DNA of 64,000 nt from Hanleya hanleyi (Eukaryota; Mollusca; Polyplacophora; Lepidopleurida; Hanleyidae), in assembly GCA_036873755.1 (NCBI GenBank), contig JAVTVY010033658.1, positions 62,001-126,000 of the forward strand. The letters are read 5' to 3'. Position 1 is the first letter of the stretch. Every line of letters starts with the position of its first letter. Below the pieces are notes generated by a model, which ran no database searches, had not been told where the DNA came from, and worked only from the letters and a program-made list of their open reading frames with translations. The translations under genes were made by a program, and so were the position numbers. Shown in pieces: positions 23,745-35,610 of the stretch.

Positions 23745-24370
23745 AGATTGAGTTTTATGTAAGACAGGGGCGAACAAAAATGCTCCGATCACGGGAAAGT
23801 TATCGCAACCGAACCGTGTCGCCTTCGTCTCTATGCCAATGAATGTCCGTATGAGAGCCCACTCTTCATGTCATCTCTACCACTTCCCGGGTTTCCGTAT
23901 GTTTGTTAAGCTGCAGACACCGCGTCTCGTCATGGGATATCCAGTGAAAATGAAACACGCTTAAGAAGCTCTTGCTGAAATTATTTTTCTCATCGTTGAC
24001 TGCAACGCCCCTACAATGTCGTAATATCATATGACGGGAGGCAATTATTCGCCGTTGAGTACCACCAGATATCTGTGGCATTGAACTGCTAGTTTTCCGA
24101 TGAAGGGTTTTTTTACCTCACCACATGGCAAACGCTTGACAAACCTAAGCGAGAAAACCTCAACACGAACACAACTGAAAAATATATTTGTCATACTCTG
24201 AAAATTTATCAACTTCTTTGATCTGTTGGAACTCTGAATGCGTATAATACCTGCCTCGCATCGAAGTGAAGTGCCTGTGTTTTGTGGTGGAAAATGGGCA
24301 ACATGCAATGCAATTGAGAATTTATCGTTTAGACTTCAAAACTAATGAATAAATTATTGTAATACACGAA
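23745..24370. other. Intron sequence, nothing recognised
   Basis: No repeat seen elsewhere and no supported exon. Confidence 0.4.
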
Positions 24371-26190
24371 GGTACAGTAACATGTTTGGTGACAAAAATT
24401 AAAGCATTATTTTGTACCAGTTAAATGTGTGGACACAAATATGGTTCATGCTAAAGTTTTAGGATAAATCATGTGATGTGGAATAGAATTTCATAGCAAA
24501 ATTGGAAGAAAAATGTTGCCCTTCATTTAAGGCGACGCGAAATTCACACTAACAGGGCTTCGATACGGCAGGGATTCCCCCCGACAGTTTTTTCATATTA
24601 TACTTCTGAAATAAAATATGGTTTGTGCAAAAGCTTTAGGGTAAATTATATGATGTGGAGTAGAATGATTTAACAGCAAAATTGAAGTAAAATGTAAAAC
24701 CTTTATTTTGTGATTGATCAGAGGCTCTCTGCACCGAAATTCACTATTGAAAATTGGACCCTCGACTGGGAACTGGAAGTTTGGGATCGGAACATGCAAA
24801 AAATCCCTGGATACAGCACTGAGGATACAGTTTGTGTAATTTATGTACCGTATATAATAGACTTCATTTCACGCGAGCGGTGTGCTTGGATAACAGCATG
24901 CAAGAAAGTGTAGCTTTATCAGTGGCAATTTATGCATTGCACAAGTGTGATAAGTCAATGGCATAGAAACACACTGATTGAAACAGGCCCAACCGTATCA
25001 TTTGTTGGGGGGGGGGGGGGGCATAAGCTCGAGGTATACAAGCTGGTTCAAAATTGCCCAGAGTCCGGCTAAAAATGGGCTCTCCTTATCACTCATTTTA
25101 ATAATTTCCAAGGTACAGTAACATGTTCGGTGACAAAAATTAAAGCATTATTTTGTACCAGTTAAATGTGTGGACACAAATATGGTTCATGCTAAAGTTT
25201 TAGGATAAATCATATGATGTGGAATAGAATTTCATAGCAAAATTGGAAGAAAAATGTTGCCCTTCATTTAAGGCGACGCGAAATTCAAACTAACAGGGCT
25301 TTGATACGGCAGGGATTCCCCCCCCCCCCCCCCGACAGTTTTTTCATATTATACTTCTGAAATAAAATATGGTTTGTGCAAAAGCTTTAGGGTAAATTAT
25401 ATGATGTGGAGTAGAATGATTTAACAGCAAAATTGAAGTAAAATGTTGTCCTTCTTTTAAGGTGATGCAAAATTCATACTAACAGTGGTTCGATACTTAT
25501 AATTCTGAAATAAATACGGTTTGTGCAAAAGTTTTTGGGTAAATTGATGTGGAATAGAATGATTTTATAGCAAAATAGCCGGCTATTTCATCTTGTACTT
25601 CTGAAATAAAATGGTGTCACCAACCTATTAGTAATTACTATAAAGGAATATATTGTAGGCGATTCGGCATGTGTGTGTGAAAAAACAATGTACACTGCAT
25701 CTCATACAGATCACATGAGGCTGAGAAGCTGTGGATAGGAAAAAGTCTAAAAACTTAACATTTAGTGCCCCAGGGGTGGGAAATTCCTCCCGAGGGTAAT
25801 GGATAGGTTGAACAAGTGTAGCATCATGTAAGCTCCCAGAACATGTGGGAAATGGGGAGTTCCATACAATGATAATCTTGAATAGACCAGGCTTTCTTGT
25901 ATCAGGGAACCTTCAAGTCACAATGAAACATGCAACCAAGGGTTCCTGATGGGCATAGATAACAGCGCACAAGCTGAGCCATCAAAAAATTATATAAAAA
26001 AAATAATTAAAAATCATGAAATAATCATAGCCATCTGAAAATCTAATCATTTCATATCACCATTCAGGAAGCTCTCACCAAAGTTTGGTCAGGCCCGACT
26101 TGATAGATCTGCAGATATTCAGCGGACAAGAACACATGTTGACGGACAGACGGACGTACGCACATGGCAACGACAAGACCAGGGTAATAA
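24371..26190 (+). mobile_element. Satellite-type element E, copy 1, partly duplicated
   Basis: Units of about 190 bp (caaatatggttcatgctaaa ... gcgacgcgaaattcaaacta) occur at 24,371-24,690 and again from 25,113. The right part, with tggtcaggcccgacttgata and an ACGG-rich run (26,140-26,160), matches 50,826-52,283 over more than 1.3 kb. This copy lacks the terminal hairpin seen at 52,257-52,280. Long G and C runs occur at about 25,006 and 25,317. Confidence 0.75.
24710..24860 (+). other. Open fragment, possible exon, homologous to 44,355-44,510
   Basis: It reads IDQRLSAPKFTIENW and then ELEVWDRNMQKIPGYS...DTVCVIYV. The 44.3-kb relative reads IDHRLFVPKF...ELRVWDRNQQKIPGYSLADTVCVV. Both are preceded by ttttgtgattgatca(c)ag, which resembles a splice acceptor. 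The two copies differ in length by a few codons but keep the frame. I do not recognise the protein. It could be a captured exon or a piece of a transposon gene. Confidence 0.4.
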
Positions 26191-26610
26191 ATTCAATGCA
26201 CTTCAATGGAAAACCACCTCTTGGTTTTGTGGTGTGTCGTTTCAATTGATGCTACAAAATTTGCAGGGCTAAAATCAAAAGGCTGAAGGGAAATCATGAG
26301 ATGTATGTGATCGCAGTGCTCCCATTACCATTGAGTTTTATCATCTTTTTGATGAAAAAGGCAACAAAATTGAATTTTATCATTTTTTTGATGAAAAAGG
26401 CAAAAAAATTGAGTTTAGTGACATTAATATCCAAAAAATGAGTTTTACAATATTTGAAATTCAGTAGATGAAAAATATGAAATCGAGTAGATGAATTTTT
26501 TTTGTCTAAATAAACCTCTGATCTCGTTTCTCATATTACATGCATTCTTGCCCAAAAGTGAGTGAGTGAGTAAATATGATTTAACATCGCTTTGAACTAC
26601 ATTTCAGTCG
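26191..26610. other. Intron with degenerate attgagtttt words
   Basis: Between 26,330 and 26,500 the words ttgagtttta and attgaatttt recur together with gatgaaaaaggca, a two-copy direct repeat. They resemble the subterminal words of the 5-bp-TSD elements at 38,595 and 53,097. No TIR was found. Confidence 0.35.
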
Positions 26611-26624
26611 TATCACAACGTTGC

Positions 26625-26920
26625 ATGGGTCCTATTCCTTTTCACACCCGGGATCCTCATGGGTGCCTCAGTCACCTGATTTAACATCGCTTTCAACTAA
26701 ACTTCAATCAGATCAGGACGTTGGGCCCTATTCCTTTTCACACCCGGGAACCCCACGGGTAGGGTCCCATTATGTTTCACACCCGAGAACCCTACGGGTG
26801 GGGTCCTATTCCTTTTCACACCCGGGAACCCACAGGTAGGGTCCCATTACGTTTCACACTTGAGAACCCTACGGGTGGGGTCGTATTCTTTTTCACACCC
26901 GGGAACCCACGGTTGCCCCA
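26625..26920 (+). repeat. Tandem repeat, about 46-bp unit
   Basis: About six copies of a unit like ttccttttcacacccgggaa followed by (c)ccacgggt(g)gggtcc. A single related unit is at about 62,472-62,510. The overlapping ORFs on both strands are repeat translations. Confidence 0.8.
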
Positions 26921-27015
26921 GTTACTCCCCTCTTGCGACAATCTGAGGAGCTGAGGCCTATTCTTACCATGCCCCCAAGTGTGCACAATGACATCCCCAT
27001 GCACACTTGGTTCAA

Positions 27016-27113
27016 ATGTGCATGTTTCACCAAAATCTGGGAGAAGGTAACTCATAAGTGTCAAGTCAATTTGAATTTTGCATTTAATTTCCCAGATTTT
27101 GGTGAAACATGCA
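27016..27113. repeat. Inverted repeat, about 24-bp arms
   Basis: gtgcatgtttcaccaaaatc (27,016) and its reverse complement ending at 27,113 enclose about 50 bp. It could form a strong hairpin in DNA or RNA. It lies between the 46-bp repeat and element C. Confidence 0.7.
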
Positions 27114-27661
27114 CATTGCAACAGTGAGTCTGTTAAAGTAACGAGAGATCCTGAAGGTTCTTGGCGCCCACCGTTGTCCGCTAATTGTAAGCTAATGACA
27201 AGAGGATCTTTTTGTCCATTGTTACTAAGAACAAACGATTGATTTGTAATTTTGTTTACAGAATTTCGAATCGGAGCGAAAAAGATCGAAAAAGGGACAC
27301 TGGAAAACACCAAGATATCATCTTTCTAAGTTTAAGGAGTTTCAAGATTTCTAGAAACTGTACTTATGTCAGTTGTAATAGTACAAGAGAAAAGAGCAAA
27401 GTTAGTCTGAAAGTGAATGTCCGGAGGATCATTCGTCTTCGTTTTGTAGTATTTTATTTTGCATGTGTAATCATTGTTTACTGGAAGCAAAGACAAATGT
27501 CTTTGACCCTTTGGCAGGAGCTATGAAACATACTTAAAGGTTATACAAAATGATCTCAAAATCTGCTACTTTTTTGTGCTAAATTGTTGTAGAGGTGATT
27601 ATATAGACTTGTTTTACATTTTTGTGTGTTTTCAAACTGCCCAAGGTTGGAAATAGCAGCA

Positions 27662-28634
27662 CAGGCCTCGAAATTTCAAAAATTTGCGTAACCCAAAAAT
27701 AGTTCTGGGTCACGATGTTCACGTAACCTATTGTTCGGTTACGTAGGACTAGGATGCGTAACCCATTGGTTACGTAAACAGGTTAGCCAAATTTTTTTCT
27801 GAAAATGAAGAAAATGTGTATTATATATTATTATATATATATTATTACAATAAAATACAAAATTGTTTAGAGAGTCCTTGAAACAGCAGCTGACGGCAAT
27901 ATTCTCAAACTGCGATGTAACATGTGCAACTTATTCGTCAGAAATTCAGCAAGAAGCACCCAGGCATGGAATAAAAGACACGGTGTTGAAAAAAATAAAA
28001 TGTGAAATGTGTAGAAAGTAAAACAAAAGCAGACAAAACTTTTCTAAAGTCATCGTGAAATGACCACTTCTGGAATGTTTTTATGTTCACAGAGTCAATT
28101 TTCGCTTTTGAGCCGTTTTGCATATCGAATCGGCGGTCCGGAGGATCCGGAGATGAGAAATTACTGCATTCACACTGATTTTCATCTACTTCCGTGTGCG
28201 TGCTGTCCCGCGCTGTAGAATTGACCCGCATTTGATTGGATGAATTCAGGCTTTGTATGTTGGGAGTTGTGTCCCCTTGATATCGCATGCTTCCGTTTTT
28301 TGGCGCCATCAGAATGTCAGTTTTTTTCGTTTCGAACCTCCGTGTTTTTATTTCTTTCTGATGCAAAATCACACGTTCATGATACTAATTCCATAATAAA
28401 AACGTGTATAAACTCCGAAGCATGATTCGAAGATACCATAGAGGAGAAATATAGACCGGTAAGGCAACGATTGATGACTGTCACTGGGCCGGTCGCCCAG
28501 ACATTTTCAATGGCACTCGTCATACCGTAGCGCAAGTCGATTTTTTACGTAACCGATTATTCGTTCTGCAGAATTTACAACCACGTAACCGACACGTAAC
28601 CGATCGTTTCGGTTACGCCAAATTTCGAGGGCTG
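27662..28634. mobile_element. hAT-like element nested in the TTAA element, 6-bp TSD GCAGCA
   Basis: Left end CAGGCCTCGAAATTT and right end (reverse) CAGCCCTCGAAATTT; GCAGCA is duplicated at 27,656-27,661 and 28,635-28,640. Near both ends the word CGTAACC or GGTTACG recurs about ten times, as subterminal transposase-binding repeats do in hAT elements. The interior keeps one open frame on the minus strand (next entry). Confidence 0.85.
27938..28303 (-). pseudogene. Possible N-terminal remnant of a hAT-type transposase
   Basis: On the minus strand, from MAPKNGSMRYQGD (ATG near 28,300) to KTFQKWSFHDDFRK, the frame is open and looks like protein: polar first half, Cys-x-Cys, then a short basic-aromatic segment. 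Some hAT proteins of the ZNF862 type have a similar segment before their first zinc finger, but this is weak. After FRKV the composition changes to intron-like. It lies within a TSD-bounded hAT-like element, so it may be what remained after internal deletion. Recognition is uncertain. Confidence 0.3.
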
Positions 28635-29255
28635 GCAGCAGTAAAGTGCGACAATTTCATGCGCCTTTCAAAACGGCGAAAGCTGTGATTGCTTGACCTG
28701 TGACGTCACAACCTGATTACGATCTCGCTCAAATGCCTGTTGTGACGTCAAAATGTCAGCAACATCACGCTAGAACTCTCACAGTTGGGTGAATCTTCGT
28801 AACAACGCCCGATGTCATAGACTATGACGTTTAGGGCGCAATCGTAATCAGGTTGTGACGTCATGCACCAGAGGTCACGGCTCCAATACGTTTTCCCCCC
28901 ACATGTGTGCTATTCGTGTCCTAAAACCCACTTCAACGACATTATTCGAGAAAAAAATACTAATTTGTTGTTTGGAACACTACTGGGTATGTTTTAATGC
29001 AAAGTAGTATGGAGTCATTTGGTATAACCTTTAAGATTTTATAATTAGGAACGAATGCTAATTCTGTTCTGTTTACTGGGCTATAGTTTGAGATATCTCT
29101 TTTAAGATACCATGATCGAAAATAGTAACATGGTACAAAACTTAATACTGAAGGGATCCGCGCAGTAATGTTGAAACTTCGAAAGTGTCTGAATCCTGAT
29201 TATCTCCCTTGGATCGAAACAGGCATTAGTCGAGTTGTAACGTTGTGTCACAAGA

Positions 29256-29486
29256 GTGACGTCCCTTCATGTAGCCGACCCGTCGGCAGACGAAACAGTT
29301 CACTGGACTAAGAAAACGGATTTAAAATTTGAAGAAATACATTTTAATTCCGAATTATTTGAACTCCTTGATATGGAAGGTGAAGGTATGGATATTCTCT
29401 ATAGTCACTATATAGAATATGTCCCACTGTGTGATCCGCCGACTCGTGTGATGCAACGTCACAACTCGGGAATACCGTATTAATTT
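29256..29486 (+). other. ORF fragment conserved between the two copies of element C
   Basis: The C-terminal part reads KKTDLKFEEIHFNSELFELL, then DMEGEGMDILYS and PPTRVMQRHNSGIPY with a stop. The copy at 37,790-37,978 keeps the same frame and stop with a few substitutions. The N-termini differ. It sits just before the tandem array. I recognise no family; it could be a captured exon or simply a frame left open because the copies are young. Confidence 0.4.
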
Positions 29487-32129
29487 TAAGCGTAACTTGG
29501 ATTTTCGAATCGGACCAAAAAAGGCATCTTGCACATCTAGGCCCCATGTGGGACCTGTGTACCAATTTTCAGAAAGAATCCAGGAGGTAGTTCCTGAGAA
29601 TTGACAATGTTTCAAGGGAAAATTCAAGATGATCACCTGGCGGCCATATCGGATTTTCGAATCGGACCAAAAAAAGGTATCTTGCACAACTGGACCACAA
29701 GGAGAACCCGTGTACCACATTCAAGGAAGATCCATGCAGTACTTCTTGAGAAATCACGATAAAGTTTCATGGGAAATCAAAGATGGGCGCCTGGTGGCCA
29801 TATTGGATTTTCGAATCGGACCGTAAAAGGTATTTTGCACAACTAGACCCAAGGAGAACCTATGTACCAAATTTGAGAAAGATCCATGCAGTACTTCCTG
29901 AGAAATCATGATAAAGTTTTATGGGGAAATCCAAGATGGCTGCCTGGTGGCCATATTGGATTTTCGAATCGGACCAGAAAAGATATCTTGCACAACTAGA
30001 TCCCAAGGGGAACCTGTGTACCGAATTTGGGAAAGATCCATGCAGTAGTTTCTGAGAAATCGCGATAACAAGGTTTCATGGGGAAATCCAAGATGGTCGC
30101 CTTGTGGCCATATTGGATTTTCGAATCAGACCAGAAAAGGTATCTTGCACAACTAGACCCCAAGGGGAACATGTGTACCAAATTTGAGGAAGATCCATGC
30201 AGTAGTTCCTGAGAAATCGCGATAACAAGGTTTCATGGGGAAATCGAACATGGCCTGGATTTTCGAATCGGACCAGAAAAGGTATCTTGCACAACTGGAA
30301 CACAAGGGGAACTTGTGTACCAAATTTCACAAAGATCCATGCAGTATTTCCCGAGAAATGACAATAACGAAGTTTCATGAGGAAATCCAAGCTGGCTGCC
30401 TGGTGGCCATATTGGATTCACGAATCGGACCAGAAAAGGTATCTTGCACAACTAGACCCCAAGGGGAACCTGTGTACCGAATTTGGGAAAGATCCATGCA
30501 GTAGTTCCTGAGAAATCGCGATAACAAGGTTTCATGGGAAAATCCAAGATGGCCGCCTTGTGGCCATATTGGATTTTCAAATCGGACCAGAAAAGGTATC
30601 TTGCACAACTAGACCCCAAGGGGAACATGTGTACCAAATTTGAGAAAGATCCATGGAGTAGTTCCTGAGAAATCGCGAGAACAAGTTTTTATGGGGAAAT
30701 CCAAGATGGTCGCCTTGTGGCCACATTGGATTTTCGAATCGGACAAGAAAATGCATCTTGCACAACTAGACCATAAGGGGAAACTGTGTACCAAATTTGA
30801 GAAAGATCCATGCAGTACTTCCTGAGAAATGACAATAAAATTTCATGAGGAAATCCAAGATGGCGGCCTGGTGGTCATATTGGATTCCGAATCGGACAAG
30901 AAAAGGCATCTTGCACAACTAGACCCCAAGGGGAACCTGTGTACCAAATTTGAGAAAAATCCATTAAGTAGTTCCTGAGAAAACGCGATAACAAGGTTTC
31001 GTGGGGAAATCCAAGATGGCTGCCTGGTGGCTATATTGGATTTTCGAATCAGACCAGAAAAGGTATCTTGCACAACCAGACCCCAAGGGGAACCGGTGTA
31101 CCGAATTTGGGAAAGATCCATGCAGTAGTTCCTGAGAAATCGCGATAACGAGGTTTCATGGGGAAATCCAAGATGGCTGCCTGGTGGCTATATTGGATTT
31201 TCGAATCAAACCAGAAAAGGTATCTTGCACAACTAGACCCCAAGGGAAACATGTGTACCAAATTTGAGAAAGATCCATGCAGTACTTCCTGAGAAATGAC
31301 AATAAAGTTTCATGGGGAAATCGAAGATGGCGGCCTGGTGGTCATATTGGATTTTCGAATCGGACAAGAAAAGGCATCTTGCACAACTAGACCCCAAGGG
31401 GAACCTGTGTACCAAATTTGAGAAAAATCCATTACGTAGTTCCTGAGAAAACGCGATAACAAGGTTTCGTGGAGAAATCCAAGATGGCTGCCTGGTGGCT
31501 ATATTGGATTTTCGAATCGGACCAGAAAAGGTATCTTGCACAACCAGACCCCAAGGGGAACCTGTGTACCGAATTTGGGAAAGATCCATGCAGTAGTTCC
31601 TGAGAAATCGCGATAACGAGGTTTCATGGGGAAATCCAAGATGGCTGCCTGGTGGCTGTATTGGATTTTCGAATCGGACCAGAAAAGATATCTTGCACAA
31701 CTAGACCCCAAGGGGAACCTGTGTACCAAATTTTAGAAAGAGTAGTTCCTGGGAAATCGTGATAAGGTTTCATGGGGAAATCCAAGATGGCCGCCTTGTG
31801 GCCATATTGGATTTTCGAATCGGACCAGAAAAAGTATCTGCACAACTAGACCCCAAGGGGAACCTGTGTATCAAATTTCAGAAAGATCCGTGCAGTAGTT
31901 CCTGAGAAATCGAGATAAGGTTTCATGGGGAAATCCAAGATGGCCGTCTTGTGGCCATATTGGATTTTCGAATCGGACCAGAAAAAGTATCTGCACAACT
32001 AGACCCCAAGGGGAACCTGTGTACCAAATTTCAGAAAGATCCGTGCAGTAGTTCCTGAGAAATCGCGATAACAAGAATTGTTTACAGACGGACGACGGAC
32101 CACGGACCACGGACGAAAAGCGATTTGAA

Positions 32130-32480
32130 CAGCTAAAAAAAAAACATTTCTGAATACAGGGAAATTATTATGTAAATGGTTTGACCACCAGTAGATTTTA
32201 AAAACTTACCATAATGTTGGAATTAAACCATGCAGATGGGCATAAAAGTGGATGGACAGACAGACAGACGAGGAACTGACCAACAAAACATACAGAAGGC
32301 ACATCTACCGACTACATTCTATATTGGACAGACATCGACCTGCCTTCAGTAGTTCTCAAGCTATGGGAGTCCGGGGAAAAGAGGACGGACAGACGGATGG
32401 GCGGACGGACGGATGGACGGACGGACGGGGTGACAAAAATACCCGAGCCCAAACGGGCTGAGGAGTAACAAAATTGACGA
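32130..32480 (+). repeat. End of another satellite-type element (family F)
   Basis: GACA/GACG-rich runs at 32,253-32,272 and 32,384-32,430 are followed by the hairpin gagcccaaacgggctgag and gagtaac. This is the same terminal plan as elements A, B, C and E, but without a recognisable tandem core. Confidence 0.6.
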
Positions 32481-32510
32481 AGTTCACACATATGTACTTT
32501 TAGCATATTT

Positions 32511-33080
32511 TTGTCTGGATCGTCACCGCGTAGCGGTGTCGACCAGACTATGCTGCCACTCACGAAATTTATGCAAATGTGTACGTGCACTATAATGGGA
32601 TGACCCTGGGTTAACCTGTATCACTCCGCCAGTGATTTTCACTGTGTTGAGTCTTATATCAGGGTATTAACCAGAAAATGAAGAAAAAACAGTCGTAATC
32701 GTTTCATGTGAACTAGAAATAAAACGAAATCTGAATTTGAGTGTATTTCATATTCATTTCTTCGCCCAGGGATTGCTTAAATCCGTGGACTATTTTTGTC
32801 TGGATCGCCACCGCGTAGCGGTGCGACCAGACTATGCTGCCACTCACGAAATATATGCAAATGTGTACGTGCACTATAATGGAATGACCCTGGGTTGTCC
32901 TGTATCACTCCGCCCGTTATTTTCACTGTGTTTGAGTCTTATATCAGGGTATTAACCAGAAAATGAAGAAAAAAACAGTCGTAATCGTTTCATGTTAACT
33001 AGAAATAAAACGAAATATGAATTTGAGTATATTTCATATTCATTTCTTCGCACAGGGATTGCTTGAATCCGTGGACTATT
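32511..33080 (+). repeat. Two tandem copies of a 285-bp unit
   Basis: Copies start at 32,511 and 32,796 with ttgtctggatcg. Each contains the palindrome CACCGCGTAGCGGTG (the first copy with a small insertion after it) and ends catttcttcgc(c/a)cagggattgctt. Two short plus-strand ORFs arise from the repeat. Confidence 0.85.
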
Positions 33081-33151
33081 TTTTTGTTCTTTGGTTCCGG
33101 GCGATCGGCTCAAACCTCGTGGTGTTTGCCGTCTGTTCGGTTTCGTGTCTG

Positions 33152-33835
33152 TCTGAGTTTGCGGTAAGTCAGATTACTTATAATATATATGCCTGGTGTT
33201 TATAGTTCGCATTTTGTTTGTTGACAACGATAACGTTGGAGAGACAATTTGTGCGAAAATCCCTGTTAATGTTGCTGTACGATCATACGTTGCAAATCTT
33301 GTTTCTTGATCTGAGTGTCGCACTTTACAGGTTCAGGTTCTGGGATTATAAAGACCCCAGTTTCCAATACTCGTACGTTCTTTCCCGTGAAGTCGGCGTT
33401 CGTTACTATTTTAATGTGTACTCATACTGCATGGAATATATTTCCAGAGGAGATATGTGTCGAAGCAACAACAATAGTATTTACATTTTTCTCGTCTTGC
33501 GAACTTGACCGGATTCTGTCCAGTGCAAATTTATGTATTCCGGGGGACTCTGCTCACCGAATATAATTTAGTTTCAAAACGTTTGAACAACAACAAAACT
33601 TTCCGAAAGCGGAAACAACAGAATTTGTCGGGTACCGCTTTCGAAAAGTTTTGTTGTTGGTGGTGTTCAAACTTTTTCAAACTAAATTATATACGCAATG
33701 ATCGTACAGCAACAACAACAGGAATTTTCGCACAAATTGTCTCTCCAATGTTTATATCGTTGTCAACAAACAAATTTACTATAAAAACCATGCAGGCATA
33801 TATAAGTAATGGGGACTTAACGCAAACTCATGCAG
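33152..33835. mobile_element. Foldback-like element with nested palindromes
   Basis: About 33,152-33,290 and 33,690-33,835 are inverted copies (for example ggagagacaatttgtgcgaa). Within, 33,562-33,690 is a second palindrome (aacaaaactttccgaaagcgg against its reverse). About 265 bp (33,297-33,560) is present on one side only. No flanking duplication was found, and no gene. Confidence 0.65.
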
Positions 33836-34538
33836 CTCTTGCAAATATCTGTGCTACACAGAACTATTAATAAAACTATCCAGTCTCACGTATTTGTCGT
33901 TTTGTCGCAATAAACTTGCATGAATTATGAAAATCTGCTCGCAAAAACTAGTAGAAGACATTGACGCAGACGATCCACTTTTAAGCATATTACTGTAGAT
34001 AGTTTCTTGCTACCATGAATACCTAGCATATTTCTAAATGAGCCGCCTTCACAAATTCACTTCCTTGAAAATTAAACTGTGTTCCAGTTGTGATTTCCCA
34101 AACACTCGTCCACAAATTGGAGAAAATCTCCACATTTATCCATACATCTGCTATCGGCTGAAACGTTTTGAAACTTTAAATCCATTATTGGCGATCCAGA
34201 CATCAGTACTTTGAGTACTTTCATTTTGTTTAGTTATTCATCAGTTTAGCATATCATCGCACCAAAAAAACTGAATTATAGGTGTGTAGAGTTTCAGCTT
34301 GCTGTGATATGTTATTTTCAAGATATTGAAATATTTTCAACAGTGACACCAATATGTTACAATAACACCAATATACAGTTTTAGACTCAACAATAATGCC
34401 ACAAATAGACTCGCAATTGTGGAACAGCTCGAGCTCAACTATTTCATATTCTGAATGTACCAGCATCAGGCCTAAATATTCTACCATCATTCCTAAGGAA
34501 AGCAGACAGCATGTCATCAAAACCTAATGAACTTGTAC
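33836..34538. other. Intron next to the 34.5-kb exon
   Basis: No repeat family. A strong acceptor-like site (tgtctgctttccttag, minus strand, near 34,497) is followed by an open stretch, but only about 40 bp separates it from the donor at 34,538, too short for an intron. Confidence 0.4.
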
Positions 34539-34686
34539 CTTATATCGCCACGCTCCGGACACCAATGTGTGGAACTATCCTTCCTGTAGCGGCGAGATTT
34601 GGACTGTTCTCGTATGAATCTTACAGCTTCCTCTAGTTCCTTGTTCAGTTTGAACACACCACGGTACAGAGTCTCATACACTATTG
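34539..34686 (-). CDS. ALG13-like: OTU C-terminal exon and start of linker
   Basis: One hundred and forty-eight bases. With the T left by the 60-kb exon it reads SIVYETLYRGVFKLNKELEE, then a basic, poorly conserved linker (REQSKSRRYRK). The acceptor ends gttttcccccaacag; the donor is AG|GTACAA. The family has (L/I)(L/V)YE(L/I)LY..VF at this place, the last helix of the OTU fold, and ALG13 continues with a similar Lys/Arg-rich stretch. Exit phase is 2. The introns on either side are 25.6 kb (to 60,319) and about 27 kb (to 7,453), both made of mobile elements. Confidence 0.88.
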
Positions 34687-34899
34687 CTGTTGGGGGAAAA
34701 CAACAGTGAATATTCACTATATCACATATTCCAAACCAAATGCATACTTGTAGAGCTGCAAATATTGATGCTGGGCGTGAGCCATGTTACTGCTGGAAGA
34801 GAGACCTGTTACTGCTGGGATAGAGAGAGGTTGCTGCTGGGAGAGAGACATGTTATTGCCTGGGAAGGACAAGGAAGAACAAATTCATCCCAAGATAAA

Positions 34900-35610
34900 T
34901 CCAGTGGCAAGGTACCCACAATTACCGAATTTGTCCTAATCCAGCCAGGATTTCAGAAGATATTGTATAAAAACAAAATTTTAACTTGGTCCGCAGGTAC
35001 ATGTAGCACCACCACGTTGAGATCTTGCGGCGAAGTACCCACATACAAAATTTAAAAAGAATCTGTTCAGTTTTTCAGGAGTTATTTTCCAGAAACTCAA
35101 GTCGGACAGACGCAAAATTTTAATTTGGCCCCCAGCTGGTGCCACCTTTAGGCAGATCCGCGTGAAAAAACAATCCCAAGTGAGATCTTGAGGAGAGGTA
35201 CCCACATACCAAATTTGAAAATATTCCTTTCAGTTTTTCAAAAACAAAATTTTAACTTGACCCCCAGGTGGCGCCACATAAAAGCGAATCAGCATGAAAA
35301 ACAATCCCAAGCGAGATCTTGAGGCGAGGTACCTGCATACCAAATTTGACAAGAATCCATTCAGTTTTTCAAAAGTTATTGTCCGGACATGAAATTTTAA
35401 ATTGGCCCCGAGGTGGCGCCACCTATATGTGAATCGGCGTGAAAAACAATCCCAAGCGAGATCTTGAGGCGATGTACCCACATACACATACCAAATTTGA
35501 AAAGAATTCATTCAGTTTTCCAGAAGTTATTGTCTGGAAACGAATCTGGACAGACGCACGGACGGACAGACCCCAATACTTGTAGTCCCCTTTTAGCACT
35601 TCGGGCGTCG
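34900..35610 (+). mobile_element. Satellite-type element D
   Basis: About five units of about 140 bp (cccccaggtggcgccac ... caatcccaagcgagatcttg ... cataccaaatttgaaaagaa), then cggacagacgcacggacgga and a G/C-rich end. A lone degenerate unit is at 45,490-45,570. ORFs on both strands are repeat translations. Confidence 0.75.

Larger units (their letters stand above)
27538..29030. mobile_element. TTAA element inside element C; empty site preserved at 37,497
   Basis: TIR AGGTTATACAAAATGATC at 27,538 faces AGGTTATACCAAATGACT (reverse strand) ending at 29,030. TTAA flanks both sides (27,534-27,537 and 29,031-29,034). The second copy of the host element reads straight through as catacttaagattttataa at 37,493-37,511, the unoccupied target. 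Without the nested hAT-like piece the element is about 520 bp. Its right half contains an inverted pair with TGACGTCA cores (28,699-28,866). Confidence 0.9.
27142..32129 (+). mobile_element. Satellite-type element C, copy 1 (5 kb, with nested insertions)
   Basis: The left end cgagagatcctgaaggttct and about 900 bp of leader match 37,090 onwards. The leader is broken by a TTAA element (27,538-29,030). An array of about 17 units of about 150 bp follows (29,490-32,075: aatccaagatggc(t/c)gcc ... ttgcacaactagaccccaag ... gtaccaaatttgagaaagat), then a short ACGG-rich run and aaaagcgatttgaacagcta. The terminal hairpin present in copy 2 (tccaccatc/gatggtggg) is missing here. ORFs up to 155 codons on the minus strand are repeat translations. 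Confidence 0.85.

Noticed and set aside
29344..32110. Many minus-strand ORFs of 60-155 codons (FRNYCMDLSQIWY-like) in element C
   Set aside because: Translations of the noncoding tandem unit; the same happens at 37,836-40,255.
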